DNA of 64,000 nucleotides from Marinobacter sp. BW6. Its GTDB lineage: Bacteria > Pseudomonadota > Gammaproteobacteria > Pseudomonadales > Oleiphilaceae. A model generated the notes under the pieces. It made no database searches. It saw nothing but the letters and a program-made list of their open reading frames with translations, and was not told the DNA's origin. Location: the NCBI RefSeq assembly GCF_008107725.1, contig NZ_VIRN01000083.1, positions 62,001 through 126,000 on the forward strand, written 5' to 3'. This document shows, piece by piece, positions 17,255-27,305 of this stretch; positions within the stretch are counted from its first letter, which is position 1; each line of letters opens with the position of its first letter. The translations under genes and the position numbers were made by a program.

Positions 17255-17935
17255 TCAGGCCTGACCTACTGCGGCCATACACCTGCCCAACACCTCTTCA
17301 ATACTCAACCCCGTAGAATCAATGACTTGCGCATCATCTGCGGGTTTGAGAGGGGCTGCGGAACGGTTCATATCCCGTTCATCACGAACCCGTATCTCCT
17401 CTAAAAGGGCGTCAATATTAACATCGACACCTGCGTCCTTCAACTGGCTATAGCGCCGCTGAGCCCTCTCCTCGGCGCTTGCCGTCAGGAAGATTTTTAC
17501 CGGCGCATCCGGAAACACCACCGTTCCCATATCACGGCCATCGGCTACCAGGCCCGGCGCCTGCCGAAAGTCGCGCTGGCGCTGCAACAGGGCATCCCGA
17601 ACCGGCTGCATCACAGCCACCTTTGAAGCGTTGTCGCCTGCCGATTCTGTACGTATATCTGCGGTCACATCCTGTCCGGCCAGAATGACTTTCACCGGCT
17701 CGCCTGCCGGCGTGGGCTCGAACGCCACATCCAGTCCGGCAGCGACTTTTACCAGACCAGCCTCATCGTCCAGGGAGACACCCTGATAAACCGCGGCCAG
17801 CGCCGTCAGCCGGTACAAAGCGCCGCTATCAAGCAGGTGCCAACCCAACTTTCGGGCCAACATCTGGGTAATCGTGCCTTTGCCGGCCCCTCCGGGACCG
17901 TCTACGGTGATCACCGGCGCACTGATCGTTGCCAT
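17255..17935 (-). CDS. cmk: Cytidylate kinase
   Basis: This 226-residue NMP kinase phosphorylates CMP/dCMP using ATP. The P-loop is VDGPGGAGKGTI near the N-terminus; DGRDMGTVVFP and the R-rich lid (SAEERAQRRYSQLK) are typical. The ATG overlaps the stop of the upstream tyrA-aroA fusion by one base (TAATG), so the two are probably translationally coupled. Confidence 0.96.
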   Translation of the reverse strand: MATISAPVITVDGPGGAGKGTITQMLARKLGWHLLDSGALYRLTALAAVYQGVSLDDEAGLVKVAAGLDVAFEPTPAGEPVKVILAGQDVTADIRTESAGDNASKVAVMQPVRDALLQRQRDFRQAPGLVADGRDMGTVVFPDAPVKIFLTASAEERAQRRYSQLKDAGVDVNIDALLEEIRVRDERDMNRSAAPLKPADDAQVIDSTGLSIEEVLGRCMAAVGQA

Positions 17936-20163
17936 TATTCAGCCCCCTCGGCTGAGATATTGATTCCCGTACCTTGCGCAAGTTCCACAAATCCCGGGAA
18001 AGACGTGGCCACATTGGCGCAATCGGTAACCGTGATCTCTCCCTTGGCGCGCAGTGATGCCACTGCGAACGACATGGCAATCCGGTGGTCGCCATGACTG
18101 TTCACGGTACCGCCGCCAATGGTCTGACCGCCATCAATAATGATGCCGTCGGGCGTTACGGTGCTTTCCACACCCAGAGCGGCCAGGCCGTCTGCCATTA
18201 CCTGGATACGGTCACTCTCCTTGACCCGAAGCTCTTCTGCACCCCTAAGAACCGTTCGGCCGTTGGCGCAGGCTGCAGCAACGAACAGCACCGGGAATTC
18301 GTCGATGGCCAGAGGTACCTGATCTTCAGGAATATCGATACCCTGCAGCTCCGCCGAGCGGACCCGCAGGTCAGCAACCGGCTCGCCACCGATTTCACGC
18401 TCGTCCAGAACTTCTATGCTGGCGCCCATCTGGTTCAGGATGTTGATCACCCCGACCCGGGTCGGGTTCATACCGACATGCCGCAGCACCAGATCGGATT
18501 CCGGGGCGATACTGGCCGCGACCAGGAAAAAGGCGGACGAGGAAATATCGGCAGGCACATCAATGTTGGTCGCCGTCAGTCTGCCGCCACCGCTGACACT
18601 GGCTGTCGCGCCATCCCGGTGGACGTGGTAGCCAAAGCCCGCCAGCATCCGCTCGGTATGATCGCGGGTGGGAGCCGGCTCGGTCACCGATGTACTGCCT
18701 TCGGCGTAAAGGCCAGCCAGCAGGAGGCAAGACTTCACCTGGGCACTGGCAACCGGCATTTCGTAATGAATACCCGACAACTTCTGGCCGCCCCGGATTT
18801 TCAGTGGTGGACGACCACCTTCTGCGGTGTCAATCACAGCACCCATAGCTCTCAATGGGTCGGCAACCCGCCCCATCGGGCGACCGGACAGGCTCGCATC
18901 GCCGGTCAGCTCAGAATCAAAGGGCTGGGCCGCCAGCAATCCCGCAAACAACCGCATGGCCGTTCCGGAGTTACCCAGATACAAAGGACCTCTTGGCGCC
19001 TGCAGCCCGTTCATCCCAACGCCGCGGATGCGCACAAAACCGTCGTCCGGCCCCTCGATGGTGACACCCATATCCCGGAACGCCTGAAGCGTGGCCAGAC
19101 TGTCCTCACCCTCCAGAAACCCTTTAACCTCGGTCACGCCGTCAGCCAGCGCACCCAGCATAATGGAACGGTGCGACATCGATTTGTCGCCGGGCACCCG
19201 GATATCACCGGTAATCGCGCCACCGGGCTGAAGACGGAACGTTACCTGCTTTTCACTGTTGTTTGTCACGTAAGCCTGTCCTGAAAGCATCTTCGAAAAA
19301 TGTTCACGCGCCGCTTTGGCGCGACTGAAAACCCGCAACAATGTGGCACTGTCCTGATTGGCGATGGCAGTGCGCAGTTGTTCCAGATCGTGGGTGAAGT
19401 GGTCTATCACACGCAGAACCGCATCGCGGTTCGACAGAAAGATATCGTGCCACATCACCGGATCACTGGCCGCAATCCGGGTGAAGTCCCTGAAGCCGCC
19501 GGCGGCATAGCGGAAGATATCCATGTTCTCATCTTCACCCGCGAGGGTATCCACTAGAGAGAAAGCAATCAGGTGCGGCAAGTGGCTGGTAGCTGCCAGC
19601 ACCTCATCGTGATACGCCACCGACATGGTCAGAACCGTGGCACCGCAGCCCTCCCACAACTCTCTCAGACGGGCAAGGTGTGGCTGACTGACGTCGTCCG
19701 GCGGCGTAAGAATGACCTTGTGGTTGGCGAACAGCTCGGGATTGGCCGCCCGAATGCCACTTTTCTCGGAACCGGCAATGGGATGGCCGGGAATAACCCG
19801 GGGCGACAAGCCGCCGAATACGGCCTCAACATCGGTTACGAAACTGGATTTGGTGCTACCGACGTCGGTGAGTATCGCGTCCGGCTCCAAGGCCGGGCGA
19901 ATCTCTTCAAGAACCGCGCGGGTTGCCCTTACCGGAACGGCAAGCACAACCAGGTCCGCACCACGAACAGCGTCAGACACCGTCGACGCCGCCTGATCGA
20001 TCACACCCAACTCTATGCCGAGTTGCAGTTCCTCGGTGCGCTGATCAGCGCCAACAACGGTGCCCGCCAGCCCGTTACGCCGGATTGCACAAGCCAGGGA
20101 GCCACCGATCAGCCCCAGACCGATGACCGCCACCCGCTCAAACAGAGGCTCGGAAGACGCCAT
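17935..20163 (-). CDS. aroA: Fused prephenate dehydrogenase / EPSP synthase
   Basis: The 742-residue bifunctional protein joins two steps of aromatic amino-acid synthesis. Residues about 1-295 are a TyrA-type dehydrogenase (Rossmann motif VAVIGLGLIGGS, GSTKSS, HPIAGSEKSG). Residues about 310-742 are AroA, 5-enolpyruvylshikimate-3-phosphate synthase (IRVPGDKSMSHRSIMLGALA, LGNSGTAMRL, and the C-terminal KESDRI). The same fusion is known in Pseudomonas and relatives. It sits two bases after hisC in a hisC-tyrA/aroA-cmk operon. Confidence 0.95.
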   Translation of the reverse strand: MASSEPLFERVAVIGLGLIGGSLACAIRRNGLAGTVVGADQRTEELQLGIELGVIDQAASTVSDAVRGADLVVLAVPVRATRAVLEEIRPALEPDAILTDVGSTKSSFVTDVEAVFGGLSPRVIPGHPIAGSEKSGIRAANPELFANHKVILTPPDDVSQPHLARLRELWEGCGATVLTMSVAYHDEVLAATSHLPHLIAFSLVDTLAGEDENMDIFRYAAGGFRDFTRIAASDPVMWHDIFLSNRDAVLRVIDHFTHDLEQLRTAIANQDSATLLRVFSRAKAAREHFSKMLSGQAYVTNNSEKQVTFRLQPGGAITGDIRVPGDKSMSHRSIMLGALADGVTEVKGFLEGEDSLATLQAFRDMGVTIEGPDDGFVRIRGVGMNGLQAPRGPLYLGNSGTAMRLFAGLLAAQPFDSELTGDASLSGRPMGRVADPLRAMGAVIDTAEGGRPPLKIRGGQKLSGIHYEMPVASAQVKSCLLLAGLYAEGSTSVTEPAPTRDHTERMLAGFGYHVHRDGATASVSGGGRLTATNIDVPADISSSAFFLVAASIAPESDLVLRHVGMNPTRVGVINILNQMGASIEVLDEREIGGEPVADLRVRSAELQGIDIPEDQVPLAIDEFPVLFVAAACANGRTVLRGAEELRVKESDRIQVMADGLAALGVESTVTPDGIIIDGGQTIGGGTVNSHGDHRIAMSFAVASLRAKGEITVTDCANVATSFPGFVELAQGTGINISAEGAE

Positions 20164-20164
20164 A

Positions 20165-21289
20165 TCAGTCGCTGAGCCCCGACGCGGTCAGGGCCTGGGC
20201 CAGAGCCTCGATAAAGCGCTCGTTTTCTTCCGGAAGGCCGACAGTCACCCGAAGATGTCGAGGCATGCCATAGCCCGCGATGGGCCGGACAATCACACCG
20301 TGAGCCAGAAGGGACTGGTACACGCCCATGGCCTGCTCCCCCACTTCCACGGCAACAAAGTTCCCGGCGGACGGAATGTAGCTGAGCCCCATCCGGTCGA
20401 ATGCTTCCTGCAACTGACGCAAACCGGCCGTATTCACATCCCGGGCACGCTGGAGGTAGTCCTCATCGTCCAGAACGGCAGTGGCCGCAGACAGGGCAAC
20501 GGTATCCACGTTGAACGGCTGACGCACTCGGTTAAGGATGTCTGCAATGGCCGGGGAGCTGATGCTGTACCCCACCCGCAGAGCCGCCAGCCCCCAGGCT
20601 TTGGAAAACGTGCGGCAAACGATGAGATTCGGGAAGCGGGCCAACAGCTCGACACCATTCGGGTATTGAGCACCGGTCAGGTATTCGCAGTAGGCCTCAT
20701 CCAGGACCACAAGCACGTTCTCGGGAATCTTTTTCAGGAACGCCTCAATGGCGTCCGCCGTGTGAACAGTACCCGTAGGGTTGTTCGGGTTGGCGACAAA
20801 CACCAGGCGAGTGCGATCGGTAACCGCTTCTGCCATGGCATCCAGATCGTGCCCCCACTCCCGGGCAGGTACAGACACACCCTTGGCGCCGATGGCCTGG
20901 GTCACCAGGGGATAGACGGCGAATGCGTACTGGGAGAAAACAACTTCGGAATCTGCATCGGCGAAACAACGGGTAATCACTTCCAGTACATCGTTGGAGC
21001 CGTTACCAAGGGTGATCTGATCCATTCCCACGTTCAGACGCTTCGACAACGCCTGTTTGAGATTGAATCCGTTACCATCAGGATACAGACAAAGCTCGGA
21101 TAGCGCCTGCCGCGCAGCCGACAGAGCTTTTTCGCTGGGTCCCAGCGGATTTTCGTTGCTCGCCAGCTTGATGATCTCTGCCGGATTGAGGCCAAGTTCA
21201 CGGGCCAGCTCTTCAATCGGCTTGCCCGGCTGGTAGGGTGAGAGCGCCTGTACGCCGCGAACCGCCAGGCTCTGGTAATCAATAGCCAT
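20165..21289 (-). CDS. hisC: Histidinol-phosphate aminotransferase family protein
   Basis: This 374-residue fold-type I aminotransferase has KLASNENPLGPS, NPNNPTGTV, and the PLP lysine in CRTFSKAWGLAALRVGY. HisC converts imidazole acetol phosphate to histidinol phosphate; paralogues placed between pheA and tyrA, as here, often serve as aromatic or dual-specificity aminotransferases. I chose ATG 21289 with GAGGA six bases upstream over an ATG nine codons earlier. Which substrate dominates in vivo cannot be told from sequence. Confidence 0.9.
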   Translation of the reverse strand: MAIDYQSLAVRGVQALSPYQPGKPIEELARELGLNPAEIIKLASNENPLGPSEKALSAARQALSELCLYPDGNGFNLKQALSKRLNVGMDQITLGNGSNDVLEVITRCFADADSEVVFSQYAFAVYPLVTQAIGAKGVSVPAREWGHDLDAMAEAVTDRTRLVFVANPNNPTGTVHTADAIEAFLKKIPENVLVVLDEAYCEYLTGAQYPNGVELLARFPNLIVCRTFSKAWGLAALRVGYSISSPAIADILNRVRQPFNVDTVALSAATAVLDDEDYLQRARDVNTAGLRQLQEAFDRMGLSYIPSAGNFVAVEVGEQAMGVYQSLLAHGVIVRPIAGYGMPRHLRVTVGLPEENERFIEALAQALTASGLSD

Positions 21290-21333
21290 AAATCGTCCTC
21301 GACACTCTTTGCTCAAAACGCAGGTGCAGATAC

Positions 21334-22431
21334 TTACAGAACGCCAATCGGGTAGGACCCCAGACGCTTGAGTTCAACCGCTTCGTCGTCCACTTCTGCC
21401 AGCACTTTACGAACCTGTTCGTCTTCCATGTGCCCCTCGAAATCGATGTAGAACACATAGGCCCAGGTACCACTCGGCGAGGGCCGGGTTTCAATCCGGG
21501 TCAGACTGAGACCATGACGATGGAACGGCTCGAGGAGCTGATACAGGGCCCCCGGCTTGTTCCGCATGGACACCAGGATCGACGACTTGTCGTGACCACT
21601 GGCCGGCACTTCCTCCCGGCCAATAATCAGGAATCGGGTGGTATTGTCCGGGCGATCCTCAATGCTGTTCGCCAGCTTTTGCAGGCCATAGAGCTCGGCG
21701 GCCATATCACCGGCAATGGCCGCCGTGCCAGGCTCCTCGGCTGCGCGCCGGGCGGCTTCTGCATTGCTTGAGACGGTAACCCGCTCGATGCCGTAGCGAT
21801 GGGTATCGAGCCACTGGCGGCACTGGGCAAAAGACTGCTGATGGGAATAAATCCGGGTGATCTCCTGGTCGCCATGCTTCGGAGACACCAACAGGTGATG
21901 GTGAATCCGCAGCTGAACCTCCCCGCAGATCTTCAGCGGCGAGGACATGAACATATCCAGGGTGTGGTTGATCATACCCTCAGTAGAGTTTTCGACCGGC
22001 ACCACGCCGTAATGGGCTGCGCCGGATTCCACCTCCCGGAACACCGCATCAATAGCCGGCAAAGGCACACTGACCACCGAGTGACCAAAATGCTTGAGCG
22101 CTGCTGCCTGGGTGAAGGTGCCAATTGGCCCCAGGAAGGCAATGTGCATGGGCTTTTCCAGCGCCAGGCAGGCGGACATAATCTCTCGGAACAAACGGGC
22201 CATTTCCTCACCGGACAGGGGGCCGGGATTCTGTTCCTTGATGCGCCGAAGCACCTGCGCTTCCCGCTCCGGGCGGTAGAAGAAGACGTCCTGCCCCGGA
22301 TTGGCGGCCATCTTGACGTGGGCCACTTCCTGGGCACAGGCGGCCCTGGCACTGATCAGCTCCATGATCTTCTGATCAAGCTGATCGATCTCGTCCCGCA
22401 GCTCTCCGAGCCGAACCTGCTCGTCACTCAT
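21334..22431 (-). CDS. pheA: Chorismate mutase / prephenate dehydratase (P-protein)
   Basis: This 365-residue bifunctional enzyme makes phenylpyruvate from chorismate. An AroQ-type mutase occupies about 1-90 (LRDEIDQLDQKIMELIS). The dehydratase occupies about 95-275 (FLGPIGTFTQAAA, VPVENSTEG). A C-terminal ACT domain (NKPGALYQLLEPF, RIETRPS) should bind phenylalanine for feedback control. It starts three bases after the serC stop on the other side of the operon order serC-pheA-hisC. Confidence 0.96.
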   Translation of the reverse strand: MSDEQVRLGELRDEIDQLDQKIMELISARAACAQEVAHVKMAANPGQDVFFYRPEREAQVLRRIKEQNPGPLSGEEMARLFREIMSACLALEKPMHIAFLGPIGTFTQAAALKHFGHSVVSVPLPAIDAVFREVESGAAHYGVVPVENSTEGMINHTLDMFMSSPLKICGEVQLRIHHHLLVSPKHGDQEITRIYSHQQSFAQCRQWLDTHRYGIERVTVSSNAEAARRAAEEPGTAAIAGDMAAELYGLQKLANSIEDRPDNTTRFLIIGREEVPASGHDKSSILVSMRNKPGALYQLLEPFHRHGLSLTRIETRPSPSGTWAYVFYIDFEGHMEDEQVRKVLAEVDDEAVELKRLGSYPIGVL

Positions 22432-22433
22432 GA

Positions 22434-23516
22434 TCAGCCACGCTCCTTCGCAAATTCGGTCATGTAATCAATCAGCGCATCGACACCTGCTTCCGGCATC
22501 GCGTTGTAGATGCTTGCACGCATCCCGCCAACCGAACGGTGGCCGGCGAGGTTCAGCAGGCCACGGGCATTGGCACCCTTCAGAAATTCGCCATTCAGGG
22601 CATCATCCGCCAGTGTGAAAGGCACGTTCATCCAGGAGCGGAAGCGCGGGTCGATCGGGTTAGCGTAAAACTCGTTGGTATCAATGAAATCGTAGAGCTT
22701 ACGGGCTTTGCGCAGGTTGATCTCACCCATCGCCTTCACCCCGCCCTGCTCCTTCAGCCACTTGAACACCAGACCAGCCAGATACCAGGAATAGGTGGCC
22801 GGCGTGTTGTACATGGAACCGTTATCCGCAATGACCTGATAATTCATCATGGTCGGGGTCTCTTTTCGGGCCTTGCCCAGGAGATCCTTGCGAATAATGA
22901 CCACCACCAATCCTGAGGGACCAATGTTCTTCTGCGCGCCAGCGTAAATCATGCCAAACCTGGAGACATCTACCGGCCTCGACAGCATCGACGAGGACAT
23001 ATCGGCAACCAGCGGCGTGCCAGGGCTCTCGGGAACAAAGTCGAACTCCAGACCACCGATGGTCTCGTTGGGCGTGTAGTGCAGGTACGCCGCATCGGCA
23101 CTGGTCTGCCAGGAAGACTGGTCCGGAATCGTGGTAAAACCACTGTCTTCCGAACTCGCCACCACGTTCACATTGCCGTAGCGACTGGCCTCGGCAATGG
23201 CCTTCTTGGACCAGATGCCGGTGTTCACGTAGTCAGCAGAGCTTTTCTCCCCCAGCAGATTCAGAGGAATGGTGGAAAACTGGCTGGACGCCCCACCCTG
23301 CATAAACAGAACGGCGTAGTCGTCAGACACGCCGGCCAGTTCACGCAGATCTTTTTCTGCAGTTTCGGCAATCTGAACAAACTCGTCACTGCGATGGCTC
23401 ATCTCCATCACCGACATGCCGGTACCGCGCCAGTCGAGCATTTCATCCCGCGCCTGACAAAGCACGCTCTCCGGCAAGGTGGCCGGACCTGCACAAAAGT
23501 TATACGCCCTGCTCAT
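22434..23516 (-). CDS. serC: Phosphoserine aminotransferase
   Basis: The 360-residue PLP enzyme makes phosphoserine (serine pathway) and 4-phosphohydroxythreonine (PLP pathway). It begins MSRAYNFCAGPATLPE, with a PLP lysine in YAGAQKNIGPSGLVVV. ATG 23516 fits family length better than an ATG six codons upstream. It lies between gyrA and pheA, the conserved Pseudomonas-type order. Confidence 0.95.
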   Translation of the reverse strand: MSRAYNFCAGPATLPESVLCQARDEMLDWRGTGMSVMEMSHRSDEFVQIAETAEKDLRELAGVSDDYAVLFMQGGASSQFSTIPLNLLGEKSSADYVNTGIWSKKAIAEASRYGNVNVVASSEDSGFTTIPDQSSWQTSADAAYLHYTPNETIGGLEFDFVPESPGTPLVADMSSSMLSRPVDVSRFGMIYAGAQKNIGPSGLVVVIIRKDLLGKARKETPTMMNYQVIADNGSMYNTPATYSWYLAGLVFKWLKEQGGVKAMGEINLRKARKLYDFIDTNEFYANPIDPRFRSWMNVPFTLADDALNGEFLKGANARGLLNLAGHRSVGGMRASIYNAMPEAGVDALIDYMTEFAKERG

Positions 23517-23569
23517 GATGCTGCTTTCTCTCAAGTCTTACTGATTCTGTCTGTGGTGGCAGTGCCGGC

Positions 23570-26182
23570 TTATTCGTCGCCGGCACCCTCACCTTCTTCC
23601 GGGCTTTCGTCGACAACGATCGGATTGCCTTCGCTGTCGAGCTCTTCATCGTCGGTTTCGGCGATCCGCTCAACACCCACCAGGCGCTCGTCTTCCTGAC
23701 TCAGCTTGATCAGGCGCACACCCTGGGTGTTACGACTCAGAACCGATACTTCGTCTGTCCGGGTACGCACCAGCGTGCCCTTGTCAGAGATCAACATCAT
23801 TTCATCGCCGTCGAACAGCTGCAGGGCTGTTACCAGGTTGCCGTTCCGCTCAGAGCACTGCATGGCAATAACGCCCTGACTGCCCCGACTGTAGGTCGGG
23901 AACTCATCGATGGCCGTCCGCTTGCCGTAGCCATTTTCGGAGGCGGTCAGAAGAACCCCATCCTCCTGCGGGATGATCAGGGACACCACATGGTGACCTT
24001 CCGGCATCTTGATACCGCGAACACCACGAGCTGTCCGGCTCATCGGACGAACGGCCTCTTCGTTGAAACGCACGGCCTTGCCAGCAGTCGAGAACAGCAT
24101 CACTTCGGCATCGCCCTTGGTAATGGCCGCACCGATCAGGGTGTCGCCCTCATCCAGAGACAGCGCAATCAGGCCGCTGCTGCGCGGACGTGAGAAGTTC
24201 GGCAATGGCGTTTTCTTGACCACACCGGCAGAGGTCGCCATGAGTACGAACTGGTCTTCCGGATAGTCACGAACCGGCAGGAAGGTGGTAATACGCTCTC
24301 CCTCATCCAGCGGCAGGATATTCACCATTGGCCGACCGCGGGACGCCCGGCTGGCACGCGGAATCTCGAATACCCGCAGCCAGTAGACCTTGCCACGGTT
24401 GGAGAAACACAGAATCGTGTCGTGGGAGTTGGCAACCAGCAGCTTCTCAACGAAGTCCTCATCCTTCATCGAGGTTGCCGCCTTGCCGCGACCGCCCCGG
24501 CGCTGGGCCTGGTAGTCTTCCACTGCCTGGGTCTTGGCGTAACCACCGTGAGAGATGGTGACGACGAGGTCTTCCTCATCGATCAGATCCGCAATGGTCA
24601 GATCGCGCTGGGAGCTGGTGATCTCGGTGCGACGCTCATCGCCGAACTCGGAAACAACGGCTTCGAGTTCTTCACGGATAACCTGCATCAGGCGGTCAGG
24701 ATCGGCCAGGATCTCGAGGAGGCCGGCGATTTTTTCGAGGATGTCCTTGTACTCGTTCTGCAGCTTCTCGGTTTCAAGACCGGTCAGGCGGTGCAGACGC
24801 ATATCCAGAATTGCCTGGGTCTGCTCGGGAGACAGGTAATAAAGGCCATCACGCAGACCATAGATTTCCGGCAGATCGTCTGGACGACAGGCGTCCTCAC
24901 CGGCACGCTCCAGCATTGCCAGAACATCACCCGGAGCCCAGCCCTTGGCCATCAGCTTTTCTTTTGCTTCTACCGAACTGGGCGACGCCTTTATCAGCTC
25001 AATCATCTCGTCGATGTTGGCGAGAGCAACCGTGAGACCTTCAAGGATATGGCCGCGTTCGCGGGCCTTGCGCAGCTCATAGATGGTCCGGCGAGTAACC
25101 ACCTCTCGGCGGTGCCGCACAAACGCATCCAGCATCTGCTTCAGATTCAGCGTTTTCGGCTCGCCGTTAATCAGCGCAACCATATTGATACCGAACACCG
25201 TCTGCAGCTGGGTGTGAGCGAACAGGTTATTGACCACAACGTCCGGGTTTTCACCCCGACGCAGCTCGATCACCACTCGGATACCTTCCTTGTTGGATTC
25301 GTCCCGCAGCTCGGTAATACCTTCGAGGCGCTTCTCTTTCACCAGCTCGGCGATCTTTTCGATCAGGCGGGCCTTGTTGAGCTGATACGGCAGCTCAGTG
25401 ATGATGACAGCGTCACGATTGGTTTTTTTGTCGTGTTCAATCTCGTGGCGGGCACGGACATAAATACGGCCCCGGCCAGTACGGTAGGCTTCGACAATGC
25501 CGGCACGGCCATTGATGATGCCCTCGGTCGGGAAATCCGGGCCCGGGATGAATTCCATCAGCTCATCAACAGTGAGATCCGGATTATCAATCAGCGCCAG
25601 ACAGCCATTGACCACTTCCGTCAGGTTGTGGGGCGGAATATTGGTGGCCATGCCCACGGCAATACCGGAGGAACCGTTCACCAGCAGGTTCGGAACCCGG
25701 GTAGGAAGCACCTCGGGAATACGCTCGGTGCCGTCGTAGTTATCGACAAAATCGACGGTTTCCTTGTCCAGATCCGCCAACAGGGAGTGGGCAATCTTCT
25801 CCATGCGGATCTCGGTGTAACGCATGGCAGCCGCGTTATCACCGTCAATGGAACCGAAGTTACCCTGACCGTCGACCAGCGGATAACGAAGGGAGAACGG
25901 CTGCGCCATACGTACGATGGTGTCGTAGACCGCAGAGTCACCGTGCGGGTGGTATTTACCGATAACGTCACCCACCACACGGGCGGACTTCTTGTAGGCC
26001 TTGTTCCAGTCGTTGTTCAGTTCGGACATGGCGAACAGAACACGGCGGTGAACCGGTTTGAGGCCATCCCTCACATCCGGAAGCGCCCGCCCGACGATTA
26101 CACTCATGGCGTAGTCGAGGTAGGACTGTTTTAACTCGTCTTCAATATTGACCGGCAGGATCTCTTTGGCTAACTCACCCAT
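23570..26182 (-). CDS. gyrA: DNA gyrase subunit A
   Basis: GyrA is the DNA-breaking and rejoining subunit of gyrase, which introduces negative supercoils. The 870-residue product has the catalytic tyrosine in AAMRYTEIRMEKIAHS, the GyrA box QRRGGRG, and a C-terminal beta-pinwheel ending in an acidic tail. The quinolone-resistance region reads HPHGDSAVYDTI, with Ser and Asp at the usual sensitive positions. ATG 26182 (MGELAKEILPVNIEDE) matches the family. An ATG 19 codons upstream is less likely. Confidence 0.97.
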   Translation of the reverse strand: MGELAKEILPVNIEDELKQSYLDYAMSVIVGRALPDVRDGLKPVHRRVLFAMSELNNDWNKAYKKSARVVGDVIGKYHPHGDSAVYDTIVRMAQPFSLRYPLVDGQGNFGSIDGDNAAAMRYTEIRMEKIAHSLLADLDKETVDFVDNYDGTERIPEVLPTRVPNLLVNGSSGIAVGMATNIPPHNLTEVVNGCLALIDNPDLTVDELMEFIPGPDFPTEGIINGRAGIVEAYRTGRGRIYVRARHEIEHDKKTNRDAVIITELPYQLNKARLIEKIAELVKEKRLEGITELRDESNKEGIRVVIELRRGENPDVVVNNLFAHTQLQTVFGINMVALINGEPKTLNLKQMLDAFVRHRREVVTRRTIYELRKARERGHILEGLTVALANIDEMIELIKASPSSVEAKEKLMAKGWAPGDVLAMLERAGEDACRPDDLPEIYGLRDGLYYLSPEQTQAILDMRLHRLTGLETEKLQNEYKDILEKIAGLLEILADPDRLMQVIREELEAVVSEFGDERRTEITSSQRDLTIADLIDEEDLVVTISHGGYAKTQAVEDYQAQRRGGRGKAATSMKDEDFVEKLLVANSHDTILCFSNRGKVYWLRVFEIPRASRASRGRPMVNILPLDEGERITTFLPVRDYPEDQFVLMATSAGVVKKTPLPNFSRPRSSGLIALSLDEGDTLIGAAITKGDAEVMLFSTAGKAVRFNEEAVRPMSRTARGVRGIKMPEGHHVVSLIIPQEDGVLLTASENGYGKRTAIDEFPTYSRGSQGVIAMQCSERNGNLVTALQLFDGDEMMLISDKGTLVRTRTDEVSVLSRNTQGVRLIKLSQEDERLVGVERIAETDDEELDSEGNPIVVDESPEEGEGAGDE

Positions 26183-26307
26183 CGAGAAAGGTTCCTTTGC
26201 GTTACTGGAAGTCGTATCAGGGCCGTTTCCGGGCCCCATAGTTATTCTTCAACAAGCCGCCAAGTCTACCACAGTCGCGCCCTTTCCGGGGCAACTGTGA
26301 GGCAGCC

Positions 26308-27162
26308 TTAATCAAACACCACTGTCTTGTTTTCGTAGGTAATCACCCGATCTTCGATGTGCGAACGCAGGCCCCGGGCCAACACGTTCTTTTCCACATC
26401 CTTGCCCAGGCGAACCATATCCTCAATGGAATCGCTGTGGGTGATCCGGATAACGTCCTGCTCGATGATCGGGCCCTCGTCGAGGTCCTGAGTCACATAG
26501 TGGCAGGTAGCACCAATCAGCTTTACACCCCGGCTGTAGGCCTGGTGGTAAGGGCGGGCACCGGCAAAGGACGGCAGGAAGCTGTGATGGATGTTGATCA
26601 CCTTGCCCGCGTACTTTTTACAAAGCTCTCCGGGCAGAATCTGCATGTAACGGGCCAGCACAACCACATCGGCTTCGTATTTCTGGAACAGCTCATCAAT
26701 GTGGGCGAAGGCGTCCGACTTGTTTTCCTTGCTGACCGGCACATGGTGATAGGGAATCTCGTGCCACTCCACCATCCTGCGAAGGTCGTCGTGGTTAGAG
26801 ATGACCGCCACTATCTCGGCATTGATCTCCTTGCTGTGCCAGCGGTACAGCAGATCGGCCACACAGTGGGATTCCTTGCTGCACATCAGGATCACCTTCT
26901 TCGGCTGGGCCGAATCGGCAATGTGCCAGTTCATGTTGAATTCACGGGCAATGGGCTCGAACGCAGCCCGGAACTGGTCCAGGCCAAACGGAATCGAGTT
27001 AGCCTTGATTTCGTGCCGCATGAAAAACCAGCCGGTATGGGTATCCGAATGGTGACTCGCCTCGGTTATCCAGCCATTGTATGTGGACAGAAAATTACTC
27101 ACCTTGGCGACAATTCCCACCCGGTCGGGGCAGGAAATCACAAGACGATAGGTATGCTCCAT
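26308..27162 (-). CDS. purU: Formyltetrahydrofolate deformylase
   Basis: The 284-residue enzyme hydrolyses 10-formyl-THF to formate and THF, balancing one-carbon pools. An N-terminal ACT domain (about 1-80, RLVISCPDRVGIVAKVSNFL) precedes a formyltransferase-like domain with HHSFLPSFAGARPYHQAY and the catalytic Asn-His-Asp set (NIHHS, TQDLDEGPI). It lies upstream of gyrA on the same strand and is divergent from ggt. Confidence 0.95.
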   Translation of the reverse strand: MEHTYRLVISCPDRVGIVAKVSNFLSTYNGWITEASHHSDTHTGWFFMRHEIKANSIPFGLDQFRAAFEPIAREFNMNWHIADSAQPKKVILMCSKESHCVADLLYRWHSKEINAEIVAVISNHDDLRRMVEWHEIPYHHVPVSKENKSDAFAHIDELFQKYEADVVVLARYMQILPGELCKKYAGKVINIHHSFLPSFAGARPYHQAYSRGVKLIGATCHYVTQDLDEGPIIEQDVIRITHSDSIEDMVRLGKDVEKNVLARGLRSHIEDRVITYENKTVVFD

Positions 27163-27305
27163 GAAAGCCTTTCCTTAACTGAAATCCGGGAAAGCAGGTG
27201 CGTCGGGGAATCACCACCGACATTAACGGCAGGTTAACGGTACGCACCTATGAAAATGACCGGCTATCATAGCCTATCTGAACGCCAGAAACGAGGAATG
27301 GAGAT

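Noticed and set aside
18085..19284. A 399-codon open frame opposite the tyrA-aroA fusion
   Set aside because: Antisense shadow of conserved AroA coding sequence.
24422..26134. A 570-codon open frame on the plus strand opposite gyrA
   Set aside because: It is an antisense shadow of gyrA in GC-rich coding DNA, with no family resemblance and no ribosome-binding site.
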